Assembly: GCA_018433835.1 (NCBI GenBank)
Contig: JAHDQM010000011.1
Span: forward strand, 62,001-126,000
Length of the DNA: 64,000 nt
Reading direction: 5' to 3'
Source of the DNA: Methanoculleus sp.
GTDB taxonomy: Archaea > Halobacteriota > Methanomicrobia > Methanomicrobiales > Methanoculleaceae
The translations under genes and the position numbers were made by a program. Position 1 is the first letter of the stretch. The number at the start of each line of letters is the position of its first letter. A model generated the notes under the pieces. The model did not search any database and was not told where the DNA came from. It worked only from the letters and a program-made list of their open reading frames with translations. Positions 1-11,756 of the stretch are shown here, one piece after another.

Positions 1-3000
1 TGGATTGAAATTTGTGGCGATCGAGGGCGTGCCGCGAGACCCCGGTCGTGCCTCACGTAGGCACGTGGATTGAAATTTCCCGGTCGAATACTCCGACGCA
101 TAGACCTCGTCGTGCCTCACGTAGGCACGTGGATTGAAATCGCGCCGCGCCGACCGCATGCGCCCGGGCGACGGGTCGTGCCTCACGTAGGCACGTGGAT
201 TGAAATACTCCGATCCCTCCTGCCCGCCGCGCCCGGTGCCGTCGTGCCTCACGTAGGCACGTGGATTGAAATATGGGAAAATTACGATCCTTCCTGCCCC
301 AAATGGTCGTGCCTCACGTAGGCACGTGGATTGAAATGATGTCTCCGCAAGCGGGCGCGGGCAGGGAGTGTCGTGCCTCACGTAGGCACGTGGATTGAAA
401 TATCGACGCCCGCGACCTTGCGACGGAGGCAGGTCGTGCCTCACGTAGGCACGTGGATTGAAATCTCCGTTCCGGCGCGGCACGGGACATCATTCGTCGT
501 CGTGCCTCACGTAGGCACGTGGATTGAAATCCAATGGTGCCCGCGCCACCCGGGGCGGCGTCGTCGTGCCTCACGTAGGCACGTGGATTGAAATAGCGTA
601 GACCTCTCCGGGGTGAAGGCAAATGATGTCGTGCCTCACGTAGGCACGTGGATTGAAATGACGCCCGGAAAGCCAACCTCTGATCCGGTGAGGTCGTGCC
701 TCACGTAGGCACGTGGATTGAAATCAGTGGGGCCGCCTCAGTGGAATGGCGGCGTTGTCGTGCCTCACGTAGGCACGTGGATTGAAATGATTATCGACCC
801 GGCAACCGGGACGGCCGACACGTCGTGCCTCACGTAGGCACGTGGATTGAAATCCGGACCTGAAGGCACCGGCCATGAAACCCCCGTCGTGCCTCACGTA
901 GGCACGTGGATTGAAATACTAGATCGTAGCAATTACGATTGCATAGCACACCGTCGTGCCTCACGTAGGCACGTGGATTGAAATCAGGTCCCGACCGTCG
1001 ATCTGCCGCTCGTCGGCAGGTCGTGCCTCACGTAGGCACGTGGATTGAAATGCTATGCCCTCCAGCACGGCGTATCCCTTGATCTGTCGTGCCTCACGTA
1101 GGCACGTGGATTGAAATGTCGCGAACGGCACATACCGCGTGCAGTACTGAGGTCGTGCCTCACGTAGGCACGTGGATTGAAATTATACCATCGAACCCCC
1201 GGCCCCGAGAGATCAGGTCGTGCCTCACGTAGGCACGTGGATTGAAATAGTCATCTCACAGACACCTATCCGAACAGCCCTTGTCGTGCCTCACGTAGGC
1301 ACGTGGATTGAAATCGTGCTGCCGTTGTGCATCGCGTCTGCAGCGAGAGGTCGTGCCTCACGTAGGCACGTGGATTGAAATTCTCCGATGAGGTAGATTA
1401 TGACGAGGGGATCGTCGTGCCTCACGTAGGCACGTGGATTGAAATATAGGTGGACGACCTCCTTGAACTCCCCTGTCTCGTCGTGCCTCACGTAGGCACG
1501 TGGATTGAAATTGGTACTTGTCGCGCGCAGGAACGAGGTAGCCGTCGTGCCTCACGTAGGCACGTGGATTGAAATACTGTACGGAAGCACTGTAGGTCTG
1601 GAAAGATCGTCGTGCCTCACGTAGGCACGTGGATTGAAATTGACCAAAGTCTCAATAGTTGTTGCCGGAGAAGTCGTGCCTCACGTAGGCACGTGGATTG
1701 AAATCGCCCCGGTGGTGTAGTAGAACGCCCCGCCGATGTTGTGCCTCACGTAGGCACGTGGATTGAAATAAGCAGTTGTCGGAGGAGCGCTTGCCGGTTT
1801 CATGTCGTGCCTCACGTAGGCACGTGGATTGAAATGTCGCCGCATCGCATATCATCTCCCAAAACACCCGTCGTGCCTCACGTAGGCACGTGGATTGAAA
1901 TTTGCAGACGTCCCACGTGGGGCCGATGCCCGACCGTCGTGCCTCACGTAGGCACGTGGATTGAAATTGGGCAGGTGCTCTCCGTCGCGACCAAGTCCCT
2001 GTCGTGCCTCACGTAGGCACGTGGATTGAAATCTCTCGCTCGCCGACAACGACACGAACGCGATCGTCGTGCCTCACGTAGGCACGTGGATTGAAATTGT
2101 CCCGAATGTGGGTTACCTCTGACGGAGCAGGTCGTGCCTCACGTAGGCACGTGGATTGAAATCAGGTAACCTAACTACGTAGAGTACAAGGTTTTAGTCG
2201 TGCCTCACGTAGGCACGTGGATTGAAATGTGCTCACGCTACCATGCGCCCTCGCCCCGACGAGTCGTGCCTCACGTAGGCACGTGGATTGAAATGATCTC
2301 ATCGCAGATGCTCGCCGCCTACGCGCACGTCGTGCCTCACGTAGGCACGTGGATTGAAATGGGTCTGTCATCTGAGCCATAATGTAAATTACATGTCGTG
2401 CCTCACGTAGGCACGTGGATTGAAATAGGATGGCGGCAGCCATGCAGAAGTCGAAGAACGTCGTGCCTCACGTAGGCACGTGGATTGAAATCCCGGCCAC
2501 GAGGATGAGAAGCGGGATTTTGATGGTCGTGCCTCACGTAGGCACGTGGATTGAAATGATCCGGCATCTCATCCACGATCGCCGCCAGCCGTCGTGCCTC
2601 ACGTAGGCACGTGGATTGAAATAGGCAGGTCATCGACCGCCAGCTCGTCGCCAAGTCGTGCCTCACGTAGGCACGTGGATTGAAATGCCTCGGTCGTGTC
2701 GGTGGCCAGCAGCCGGACCGTCGTGCCTCACGTAGGCACGTGGATTGAAATCTGATCGCACCCTCCGATCAGGGACCGATCAGGGCGTCGTGCCTCACGT
2801 AGGCACGTGGATTGAAATGGACCGGTGGCGCTCGAATACGTCGACGTGACCGTCGTGCCTCACGTAGGCACGTGGATTGAAATCCGCTGCTGCACGACCA
2901 CGGGTGGCTCCGGCAGTCGTGCCTCACGTAGGCACGTGGATTGAAATCCACTCGCGCACGGAGCTGCTCGGCGAGACGTCGTCGTGCCTCACGTAGGCAC

Positions 3001-6000
3001 GTGGATTGAAATACCTTCGCGAAGAAGCACTCCTCGAGGACCTCGAGGTCGTGCCTCACGTAGGCACGTGGATTGAAATGCGGTGCACTGCGCCCACCAG
3101 GCCGGCAGCGAGAGTCGTGCCTCACGTAGGCACGTGGATTGAAATAATGTCTCCCGACATCCGGGCGGCTTCGGCCGCGTCGTGCCTCACGTAGGCACGT
3201 GGATTGAAATTTCACCGAGCATTTCGGCCCGGTGCAGAAAGCGAGGTCGTGCCTCACGTAGGCACGTGGATTGAAATTGAAAAGGGCAAAAGGGGGCGCG
3301 GGGATTTTCGGTCGTGCCTCACGTAGGCACGTGGATTGAAATAAGACCGACTATACCGGGATTTGATGAAAGCGAGGTCGTGCCTCACGTAGGCACGTGG
3401 ATTGAAATTACTGCGATAACTGCGAAGCCCCGGTAAGGTATGTCGTGCCTCACGTAGGCACGTGGATTGAAATAAGATAGGCTACACACACTACACGGTC
3501 GATAAGAGTCGTGCCTCACGTAGGCACGTGGATTGAAATTTAATATACTCGCAAACACACCGGGAACCGACAGTCGTGCCTCACGTAGGCACGTGGATTG
3601 AAATCCCAAGGGCAGGAAGGCGACGCGACCTTGGTAATGTCGTGCCTCACGTAGGCACGTGGATTGAAATCTGGAGGCTCTGAAGGACGGGAAGGAGGTC
3701 GTGTCGTGCCTCACGTAGGCACGTGGATTGAAATCGGCGGTTTCTCCGCGAGGTATTTCTCCTCGATGGTCGTGCCTCACGTAGGCACGTGGATTGAAAT
3801 TCGATCTGCCTACCGGGAGTCTTGCGCGGGCTGGGTCGTGCCTCACGTAGGCACGTGGATTGAAATTGGAGCAAGGTTCACCGGACGCGGCACGATAACG
3901 TCGTGCCTCACGTAGGCACGTGGATTGAAATTGCACACTCGACGGCCGCCACAAGATCCGCGACCGTCGTGCCTCACGTAGGCACGTGGATTGAAATGAG
4001 CATCGAGATCCGCGTCCCGTCGGGAGCGTGTCGTGCCTCACGTAGGCACGTGGATTGAAATTTTGCGGCGTGCTGCCGGAGGATCCGGAACGCGAGTCGT
4101 GCCTCACGTAGGCACGTGGATTGAAATCAGAGCTCCTCGCTTATGATCCTCCGGTGGTTCGGTCGTGCCTCACGTAGGCACGTGGATTGAAATGACGCTC
4201 TCTGCAAGGAATGGCTGAACGACATCGTCGTGCCTCACGTAGGCACGTGGATTGAAATAAACCTACACAGGAGAGACGGTCTCCGCGATCGTCGTGCCTC
4301 ACGTAGGCACGTGGATTGAAATCTGATATCCCCGGAGTCCGTCGAGCAGCCAATGTCGTGCCTCACGTAGGCACGTGGATTGAAATATACAAGGGCTTTG
4401 CATTTCATTTCCTCGTTTGTCGTGCCTCACGTAGGCACGTGGATTGAAATCTCAAGGAGAGCGGGAGCGCCCTCGAGGCCATGTCGTGCCTCACGTAGGC
4501 ACGTGGATTGAAATGGGTTGCACTGCTCATAGCCGAGCACGCCGAGCGTCGTGCCTCACGTAGGCACGTGGATTGAAATCTCGAGGAGTACTGGGACGTC
4601 GCCGGCGAGGTCGTCGTGCCTCACGTAGGCACGTGGATTGAAATCGGGAGAAGTAGGTAGATGACGCGGCCGAGCAAGTCGTGCCTCACGTAGGCACGTG
4701 GATTGAAATACGTGCGACCCGCTCCAGGAGACGATATCGCTGTCGTGCCTCACGTAGGCACGTGGATTGAAATAGGACGGGGTCGAGCATCCGGATCGCT
4801 TCGTAGAAGGTCGTGCCTCACGTAGGCACGTGGATTGAAATGTAGTACTCGAGGATCCCGGACTTCCGGATGATCGTCGTGCCTCACGTAGGCACGTGGA
4901 TTGAAATTCCTGATTGCACCAGAGTCTGACAGGATCGTGGTCGTGCCTCACGTAGGCACGTGGATTGAAATATTACAGATTCAAGAGACGACTCCCTGTG
5001 TCGTAGTCGTGCCTCACGTAGGCACGTGGATTGAAATTGCCACCGCCTCCCTCTCGATATTCCCATCTGGTCGTGCCTCACGTAGGCACGTGGATTGAAA
5101 TGTCTACAAGCGTTCTGCTGCTCTCCAGCGATCACGTCGTGCCTCACGTAGGCACGTGGATTGAAATTAGGATCTGGAACGAGAGGAGGAAAATTATGAG
5201 GTCGTGCCTCACGTAGGCACGTGGATTGAAATCGTTCGGGAACGTAGTACGCACTCCAGTTTACCGAGTCGTGCCTCACGTAGGCACGTGGATTGAAATC
5301 TGCGTCGTTTGCGGGAAACCCACCACCGGCTGGTCGTGCCTCACGTAGGCACGTGGATTGAAATGCCCCCAAGAGCCGGCCGGCCGGCGAGGCCGTGTCG
5401 TGCCTCACGTAGGCACGTGGATTGAAATGGAGAACCGAACGAACTGAGGTGAAAACAATGGCGTCGTGCCTCACGTAGGCACGTGGATTGAAATACTGAT
5501 GGCGGAAAGGTGCTCTATAGGTGCCTCGTCGTGCCTCACGTAGGCACGTGGATTGAAATAGGCCGGACAGACTCTTTGTGATCCGCCCCTCGTCGTGCCT
5601 CACGTAGGCACGTGGATTGAAATCTTAAAGCCTAACCCCTCTTTTTTCCCGGCATGTCGTGCCTCACGTAGGCACGTGGATTGAAATCGCTCGTAGAGCG
5701 CAAGCAGGGTAGGAGCGAACGTCGTGCCTCACGTAGGCACGTGGATTGAAATCCGGCCGCTATGTGCTCGATGCCGACATCATACGTCGTGCCTCACGTA
5801 GGCACGTGGATTGAAATGACACGCCCCCCGTAGGGATAGTGTATTTCTGCGTCGTGCCTCACGTAGGCACGTGGATTGAAATTTGTAGAACTCCCGGGAC
5901 TTCCGGCCGCTTTCGGTCGTGCCTCACGTAGGCACGTGGATTGAAATTCTTTCGCCGGACCGCCGGCCGCCTCCGGACCGGTCGTGCCTCACGTAGGCAC

Positions 6001-8352
6001 GTGGATTGAAATGAAAAGGTAAAGGCACATGTCGGCATCCGGGCGTCGTGCCTCACGTAGGCACGTGGATTGAAATCTCCGGCCTGGCAGGAAGCGTTTG
6101 TGGCATCCCGTCGTGCCTCACGTAGGCACGTGGATTGAAATCTCGAAGGTGGTTTCCATCCCGTCGAAGTCTCCGGTCGTGCCTCACGTAGGCACGTGGA
6201 TTGAAATAGGTTATCCGCTTCAGGAGATACCGGCGGCGGGTGTCGTGCCTCACGTAGGCACGTGGATTGAAATGGTGTGGACGGCCTCCCGTAACCCTCT
6301 TTTTTGTCGTGCCTCACGTAGGCACGTGGATTGAAATTCCTTGAACCGCTGCACCGCTCCGCCCTGGATGGTCGTGCCTCACGTAGGCACGTGGATTGAA
6401 ATTCCGGAACCGGGGGATCTTCGTGCGGGTCCTCGTCGTGCCTCACGTAGGCACGTGGATTGAAATGGAAAATTGTGGGAACCGCCAAAGGACTGGCAAG
6501 TCGTGCCTCACGTAGGCACGTGGATTGAAATTACACCTGGATGATCGATCGGTTTGAACCGCTGGTCGTGCCTCACGTAGGCACGTGGATTGAAATGCTC
6601 CGGTTTTCGTAGTCGATGGACTCCCCATCGTCGTGCCTCACGTAGGCACGTGGATTGAAATGATCAGACGGAGCGGGCCTCCCTGGAGATGACGTCGTGC
6701 CTCACGTAGGCACGTGGATTGAAATACCTGGAGTACTCGGGATGTGGGAAACCCTCTCGTCGTGCCTCACGTAGGCACGTGGATTGAAATGGGATCTCGA
6801 TCTTAGGAAGAGAAGGAAGGGAGAGTCGTGCCTCACGTAGGCACGTGGATTGAAATATATGTCCGGTAGGATTTGCCCCTGAGGACGTCGTCGTGCCTCA
6901 CGTAGGCACGTGGATTGAAATATGTTGCAAGAGGTGTTCCGGTCGAGGAGATGTTGTCGTGCCTCACGTAGGCACGTGGATTGAAATAGGTCCTTGACGT
7001 CCTGCTCTGTATTCCGGAACGTCGTGCCTCACGTAGGCACGTGGATTGAAAACTTTTTAAACCGCTCCGGCCGACGCGACAGGCATGGTCGTGCCTCACG
7101 TAGGCACGTGGATTGAAATGTTGTTGATGCTGACGATCGGGGCCCGGTATGCGGTCGTGCCTCACGTAGGCACGTGGATTGAAATTGCCCCGGACGGTCG
7201 ATCGGACCGCGGCCGACGTTGTCGTGCCTCACGTAGGCACGTGGATTGAAATAAGCCGGAGGGCGGATGGGACACCTGGGCGGAGTCGTGCCTCACGTAG
7301 GCACGTGGATTGAAATTCGACGTAGAGCCCCATCACCTCGTTGTAGAGGGTCGTGCCTCACGTAGGCACGTGGATTGAAATGTCGAGGTCCGGGACCTCG
7401 TGACCGGTGAAGTGTCGTGCCTCACGTAGGCACGTGGATTGAAATGATCCGCCTGCCCCTGGTGCGGAGGGGATAAAGCGTCGTGCCTCACGTAGGCACG
7501 TGGATTGAAATGTTACAGACAGGCACTGTACTGTCCAGCGCGAGTCGTGCCTCACGTAGGCACGTGGATTGAAATAGGATATGCCGCAGCTCCTCGACGG
7601 TGGGCGCTCGTCGTGCCTCACGTAGGCACGTGGATTGAAATGTACCGGAATGATATGTCGGCCCATACGCGGCGTCGTGCCTCACGTAGGCACGTGGATT
7701 GAAATGACAGCCCCCAGCGACACGAACGCCATCTTGTCGTCGTGCCTCACGTAGGCACGTGGATTGAAATGATCTCCGGCTGGCGCTGTCAGAGGGGGTC
7801 GACGTCGTGCCTCACGTAGGCACGTGGATTGAAATAAGATACATTAGGCCACCCCGCTTATTTGTACTGTCGTGCCTCACGTAGGCACGTGGATTGAAAT
7901 GCAATGCGAGCGGGGACATCTTTTGCCGATATGGTCGTGCCTCACGTAGGCACGTGGATTGAAATGTCAAGGTGAAGAGTCGCGACAAGCCGGCGATCGT
8001 CGTGCCTCACGTAGGCACGTGGATTGAAATAAGGCGGCGGTCCGGACGCAGAACGCATGGAAGTCGTGCCTCACGTAGGCACGTGGATTGAAATTTGCAG
8101 GCATCGAGACACGGCTTGCACAGCGTTGTCGTGCCTCACGTAGGCACGTGGATTGAAATCCAAGGAGATCGCGGACGAAATGCGCCGGATCGTCGTGCCT
8201 CACGTAGGCACGTGGATTGAAATACGTGGAGATCAGCCCACCGCAGGAGCAGGATCGTCGTGCCTCACGTAGGCACGTGGATTGAAATTCAAGAGGAGCC
8301 CGCGCTGTCCATTGACTCCAGTCGTGCCTCACGTAGGCACGTGGATTGAAAT
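1..8352 (+). CRISPR. Very large CRISPR array (129 repeats, 128 spacers in view), distal part
   Basis: I counted 129 copies of a 32-nt repeat; the first is only its last 11 nt, so the array continues beyond the left edge. The repeat begins GTCGTGCC, ends GTGGATTGAAAT, and contains the stem CGTGCC/GGCACG around a 7-nt loop. Spacers are about 31-37 nt and the mean period is about 65 nt. The repeat resembles the type I-C class (GTCG...GTGGATTGAAAC) by recollection. The ATTGAAAT end should form the crRNA 5' handle, so the leader should lie left of the window and the right end should hold the oldest spacers. I saw only two repeat variants: third base T in the copy starting at 1738, and last base A in the copy ending at 7052. 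No cas gene lies in this window, so the array depends on cas genes elsewhere. Confidence 0.98.
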
Positions 8353-8568
8353 GTCGACGCCCGGGACCTCGAGACCATGGATGAAGTAACTCCAGAACCC
8401 GTGGAAGAGGATAGCCGGAACAAGGCTCCCCGACCTGAGGCGGAGCCAGGCAAGGACGAACCCCGCGCCCATGACCGACGGGACGAAAACCGCGAGCGAG
8501 TACCAGAGCGATGCCTGGAAAACACGGGTGCTTCGGACCAGGCCCGCGCCCCCGGACGTGGCCCGGGG
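8329..8568 (-). pseudogene. CPBP-family intramembrane protease, C-terminal remnant
   Basis: About 70 codons are open in one frame and resemble the C-terminal membrane part of CPBP (Abi/CAAX-type) glutamic proteases: a segment with GAGFVLAWLRLRSGSL followed by VPAILFHGFW. This is the usual motif-3 layout, in which the helix starts after LRLRTGS and carries a His. The catalytic EE-R and FxxxH motifs upstream are absent, so only the last two helices survive. The frame runs directly out of the preceding GNAT gene's stop codon. At its other end it reads into the last CRISPR repeat and stops there. It has no credible start of its own. I read it as gene debris at the array's distal end; the family call rests on the motif pattern. 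Confidence 0.6.
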
Positions 8569-9016
8569 TCACCCCGGCGGATACGCGACGAGCCCTTCCT
8601 CGACGTCCCGGACAAACCCGGCCATCTCGTAGAGCCGGAAGACGTTTTGCTCCCGACGGCAGGAAAGAAGCATCACCTTGCAGCAGTCCTGCCGCCACGC
8701 ACGGTCCAGCACGTGGGCGAGGAGCGCCGTACCGAACCCCCGGTTCCGGAACTCCCGGCCGGATCACGACGTTCTCGACGAGCCCGTAGGGCCATGCGCC
8801 CCGCGTGAGGTTCGGAAGGATGTGCAGGACGCAGGTAGAGACGGGCGCGCCCCCGTAATCGAGGATGAAAAGGTGGGTCCGGGGGTCGGCGAGGAGAGCC
8901 TGCCAAGCCCTCCGGTGCGCACGATCGTCGGCGCCGTGTGCGTGCGTATAAAGAGAGAGGACGGCGTCGAGGTCTTCCTCGACGGCCGGGCGAACGAACG
9001 AGGTATTGTCCTGCAT
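8569..9016 (-). pseudogene. GNAT-family N-acetyltransferase, frameshifted
   Basis: The N-terminal frame starts MQDNTSFVRPAVEEDLDAV and runs through the beta4 strand LVENVVIRP. After one surplus G near 8755 the expected acetyl-CoA loop EFRNRGFGTALL appears in the neighbouring frame, continuing to VFRLYEMAGFVRD and the stop. Joined, the two pieces give a normal GNAT domain of about 148 residues, with the R-x-x-G-x-G/A pyrophosphate loop read as RNRGFGTAL. GNAT proteins move an acetyl group from acetyl-CoA to an amine; the substrate cannot be told here. The gene lies 22 nt after the FeoC-like gene on the same strand. A single-base homopolymer difference could be a real mutation or a sequencing error. 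Confidence 0.8.
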
Positions 9017-9038
9017 ATACCCCGATCGATCATTCCGG

Positions 9039-9329
9039 TCATCTCCTCTTGGTTTCACCGGCGAGCCGCTTCCCTTTCTCCGTCAGGACATACCGCACGG
9101 CCCCCGGTCTCCCGGTCCCGCTGCAGCCGGAGCACCCCGCACAATGGGGGCAGGAAGCAGCCTCTGCTCCGGCAGGTTCGCCGCACCCCCCGGTCCGTTC
9201 GACAAAGCCGAGACGCTCCATCATGAAGAGCCTCTCGGAGAGGACCTCCTGCTCCACGCCCAGCTCGCCTGCAAGCGCCGGGAGCACGAACCCCCCTTCG
9301 GAGATCCGCCGTGCTATCGTCCGCATCAT
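9039..9329 (-). CDS. FeoC-like winged-helix protein with a Cys cluster
   Basis: This 96-residue protein has an N-terminal winged helix (about residues 1-45, MMRTIARRISEGGF onward). A Cys-rich stretch follows (CPHCAGCSGCSG, about residues 60-72), then a basic tail. That is the layout of FeoC-like regulators encoded with ferrous-iron transporters, in which the cysteines may bind an Fe-S cluster or metal. The start is the ATG whose last two bases join the next A as the stop codon TGA of the upstream membrane gene (ATGA overlap). It is the last gene of the feo operon. A role as an iron-responsive regulator or as a FeoB stability factor is inference. Confidence 0.65.
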   Translation of the reverse strand: MMRTIARRISEGGFVLPALAGELGVEQEVLSERLFMMERLGFVERTGGCGEPAGAEAASCPHCAGCSGCSGTGRPGAVRYVLTEKGKRLAGETKRR

Positions 9330-9760
9330 GCCGCGGTAAGCCCCCGGAGGAACGTCCTGCCCCACGCGAGGAACCCGACGGCACCCAGGACCGCGAGGTA
9401 CAGGAGCGGGTTCACCGCATCGGCAACCGACCATTCGGCCCATTCCCCGACGAGGTAGGCGTCGAGTCCCAGTGCGCAGAGGGCGAGGAGCTCCACGAGC
9501 CCGAACGCAACCGAGAGGAGGAACCCGACGGAGACGAAGATCGCACCCTCGCCGGAGCCCGCGGCGAGCTTCCGGACACCGGCGATGAAGACTGCCCCGA
9601 CCACCAGCAGGACGAACCCGCCGAACAGATTGCCCGTGAGGGAGAGGGCGTCGAGACCGGGCAGGGGGCCGACGACGGCCCCGACCATCTGGAGCAGGCC
9701 GATGACCAGGTAGAGTACACCGAGCACCGCCCCGAAGACCAGCTTCGCTGTATCGCTCAT
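9326..9760 (-). CDS. Small integral membrane protein of the feo operon
   Basis: This is a 144-residue hydrophobic protein starting MSDTAKLVFGAVLGV, with about four predicted membrane helices (roughly 7-28, 40-62, 72-98 and 115-135). I do not recognise a named family. The start lies two bases after the feoB stop (TAATATG), and its own stop overlaps the start of the FeoC-like gene by ATGA, so it is co-translated with the iron-uptake genes. A role in ferrous-iron transport is suggested only by this position. An upstream in-frame codon would add ten residues but lies inside feoB and is less likely. Confidence 0.75.
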   Translation of the reverse strand: MSDTAKLVFGAVLGVLYLVIGLLQMVGAVVGPLPGLDALSLTGNLFGGFVLLVVGAVFIAGVRKLAAGSGEGAIFVSVGFLLSVAFGLVELLALCALGLDAYLVGEWAEWSVADAVNPLLYLAVLGAVGFLAWGRTFLRGLTAA

Positions 9761-9761
9761 A

Positions 9762-11756
9762 TTACATACCTCCCATGAAGAGCCCGGCACCGTGCCCGAC
9801 GACGAACGCCAGGATCCAGGCGACGACCAGACCGTAGGCGACCGAGAACCCGGTCCACTTCCACGACCCCGTCTCTTTCCTGATGACCCCCAGCGCCGCG
9901 ACGCACGGGGTGTAGAGCAGCACGAAGACCATCAGAGCGAGGGCCGTCGCCGCGGAGAGACCCGGATCGGCAAGGAGAGCCGTCGGAAGCGTCTCTTCCC
10001 CGGTACCGTAGAGGGTGCCGAGCGACCCGACGACGATCTCTTTCGCGATGAACCCGAAGATCAGCGCGACCGCGACCTTCCAGTCGAACCCGAGCGGCGC
10101 CACCAGCGGCTCCAGCACGTGGCCGATCATGCCCGCGAAACTCTCCGCGCCCCCGTACTCGACGCCGAACGGGAACGACGCCAGGACCCAGACGACCAGG
10201 ACGCCGGCAAGGATGATCGTACCCGCCTTTCGGATGTACATCGACCCCCGGCTCCACATATGGAGAAGGGCCGTCTTCGCCGTGGGAATCCGGTAGGGCG
10301 GCATCTCCATGACGAACGGCGAAGCCTCGCCGGGGAGGATGGTGCTCCTGAAGAGCTTCGCGGACGCGATCGCGACGGCGATCCCGAGGACGTAGAGGAA
10401 GAAGACCACGCTTCCCGCCTGTTCGGGGAAGAAGACCCCGGCGAAGAGGATATACACGGGCAGCCTCGCGCTGCACGACATGAACGGATTGACCAGGATC
10501 GTGAGCAGCCGGTCTTTCTCGCCCTCGATCGATCGCGTGGCCATGATCGCCGGGACGTTGCACCCGAACCCGACGAGCATCGGGACGAAGGATTTTCCGG
10601 GCAGCCCGAGGGCGTAGAGGGGCCGGTCCATGATGAACGCGGCACGCGCGAGATACCCGGAGTCTTCGAGGATCGCAAGGATCAGGAAGAGGATGAAGAT
10701 GTTCGGGAGGAAGATGAGGACGGACCCGACGCCGCCGATGATTCCGTCACCGAGGAGCGAGGCCAGCCAGGCGGGTTCGATCGAGCCGGCCACGAACTCC
10801 GCAAGCCACGCGACGACGGTATCGATCGCGGTCATGAAGGGGGTCGCGACCGTAAACGTCAGCTCGAACGCCCCCCACATCAGGGCCAGGAAGATCGGGA
10901 TGCCGAGGTAGCGGTCGGTGACGACGCGGTCGACCATGTCCGAGGGGCTCATCTCCCGGAAGCTTGCTTTCCGGACCTGCGGGAGGACGGCCGAGATCGC
11001 CTCATAGCGCTTGTCCGCCATCGCGGCCTCGTACTCGTCGGCATCGATCGAAGAGAGGACCCCCTCCACGCGGGGAAAGGCCGCTCCCCCCCGGACCATC
11101 GCGAGGACGTTCTCGTCCCCTTCCAGGAGTTTGACCGCGAGCCAGCGAAGGGGGTACCTCCCGGAGAGGTCCGCATCGGTGCGAAGGGCATCGACGAGCG
11201 TCGCGATAAGCGTTTCCACCTCGTTGCCGTAGCCGATGGTGTGCTCGTGGTGGGGCGAGGTCTCCGCCTCCCGGATCGCGGCGTCGAGGAGGTCCTGCAG
11301 TCCTTCGCCGCGGGTCCCGACCGTGCGCACGACCGGGATCTCGAGAAACGCCGAGAGCCTCCGGTAGTCGATGGGGTCGCCCTGCGCTTCGGCCATATCG
11401 GCCATGTTCAGGGCGACGACGATCGGGGTCCTGAGTTCGGCAAGCTGCGTCGTCAGGTAGAGGTTCCGCTCCAGGTTCGTCGCGTCCACGACCTGGACGA
11501 CGACGTCGGGCTTCTCATCGAGGATGAAATCCCGCGCGACGACCTCGTCCGCGGAATAGGCGGTCAGGCTGTAGGTTCCCGGGAGGTCGACGACCTCGAA
11601 CTCGCAGCCGTTGCGGCTGGCCTTGCCGGTCTTCTTCTCCACGGTCACGCCGGGCCAGTTCCCGACGTGCTGCCGGGAACCCGTAAGCGCGTTGAAAAGC
11701 GTCGTCTTGCCGACGTTTGGATTGCCGGTGAGCGCTATCCGGATCTCTCGCTTCAT
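9762..11756 (-). CDS. feoB: Ferrous iron transport protein B
   Basis: FeoB is the GTP-dependent membrane channel that imports Fe(II). The 664-residue protein starts with the G domain: G1 GNPNVGKT at 11-18, the PGVTV switch at 35-39, G3 DLPG at 57-60 and G4 NMAD at 117-120. A guanine-dissociation-inhibitor helical bundle follows, then about eight membrane helices with two gate-like segments (LVGFGCNVPAIMATR and FIAKEIVVGSLG). The start MKREIRIALTG was chosen because it begins just before G1 and overlaps the upstream feoA stop by ATGA; the open frame continues further upstream only as feoA antiframe. The length is normal for archaeal FeoB. It is the third gene of the operon. Confidence 0.97.
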   Translation of the reverse strand: MKREIRIALTGNPNVGKTTLFNALTGSRQHVGNWPGVTVEKKTGKASRNGCEFEVVDLPGTYSLTAYSADEVVARDFILDEKPDVVVQVVDATNLERNLYLTTQLAELRTPIVVALNMADMAEAQGDPIDYRRLSAFLEIPVVRTVGTRGEGLQDLLDAAIREAETSPHHEHTIGYGNEVETLIATLVDALRTDADLSGRYPLRWLAVKLLEGDENVLAMVRGGAAFPRVEGVLSSIDADEYEAAMADKRYEAISAVLPQVRKASFREMSPSDMVDRVVTDRYLGIPIFLALMWGAFELTFTVATPFMTAIDTVVAWLAEFVAGSIEPAWLASLLGDGIIGGVGSVLIFLPNIFILFLILAILEDSGYLARAAFIMDRPLYALGLPGKSFVPMLVGFGCNVPAIMATRSIEGEKDRLLTILVNPFMSCSARLPVYILFAGVFFPEQAGSVVFFLYVLGIAVAIASAKLFRSTILPGEASPFVMEMPPYRIPTAKTALLHMWSRGSMYIRKAGTIILAGVLVVWVLASFPFGVEYGGAESFAGMIGHVLEPLVAPLGFDWKVAVALIFGFIAKEIVVGSLGTLYGTGEETLPTALLADPGLSAATALALMVFVLLYTPCVAALGVIRKETGSWKWTGFSVAYGLVVAWILAFVVGHGAGLFMGGM

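Noticed and set aside
3385..4107. Long open frames across the CRISPR array, for example a 240-codon minus-strand frame
   Set aside because: They are translations of the repeat in shifting frames (recurring FQSTCLREAR and FNPRAYVRHD), not genes.
8353..8385. Possible further spacer after the last repeat, similar to the spacer at 7382-7413
   Set aside because: The similarity (GTCGA, CCGGGACCTCG) is short, no repeat follows, and the sequence continues the CPBP reading frame.
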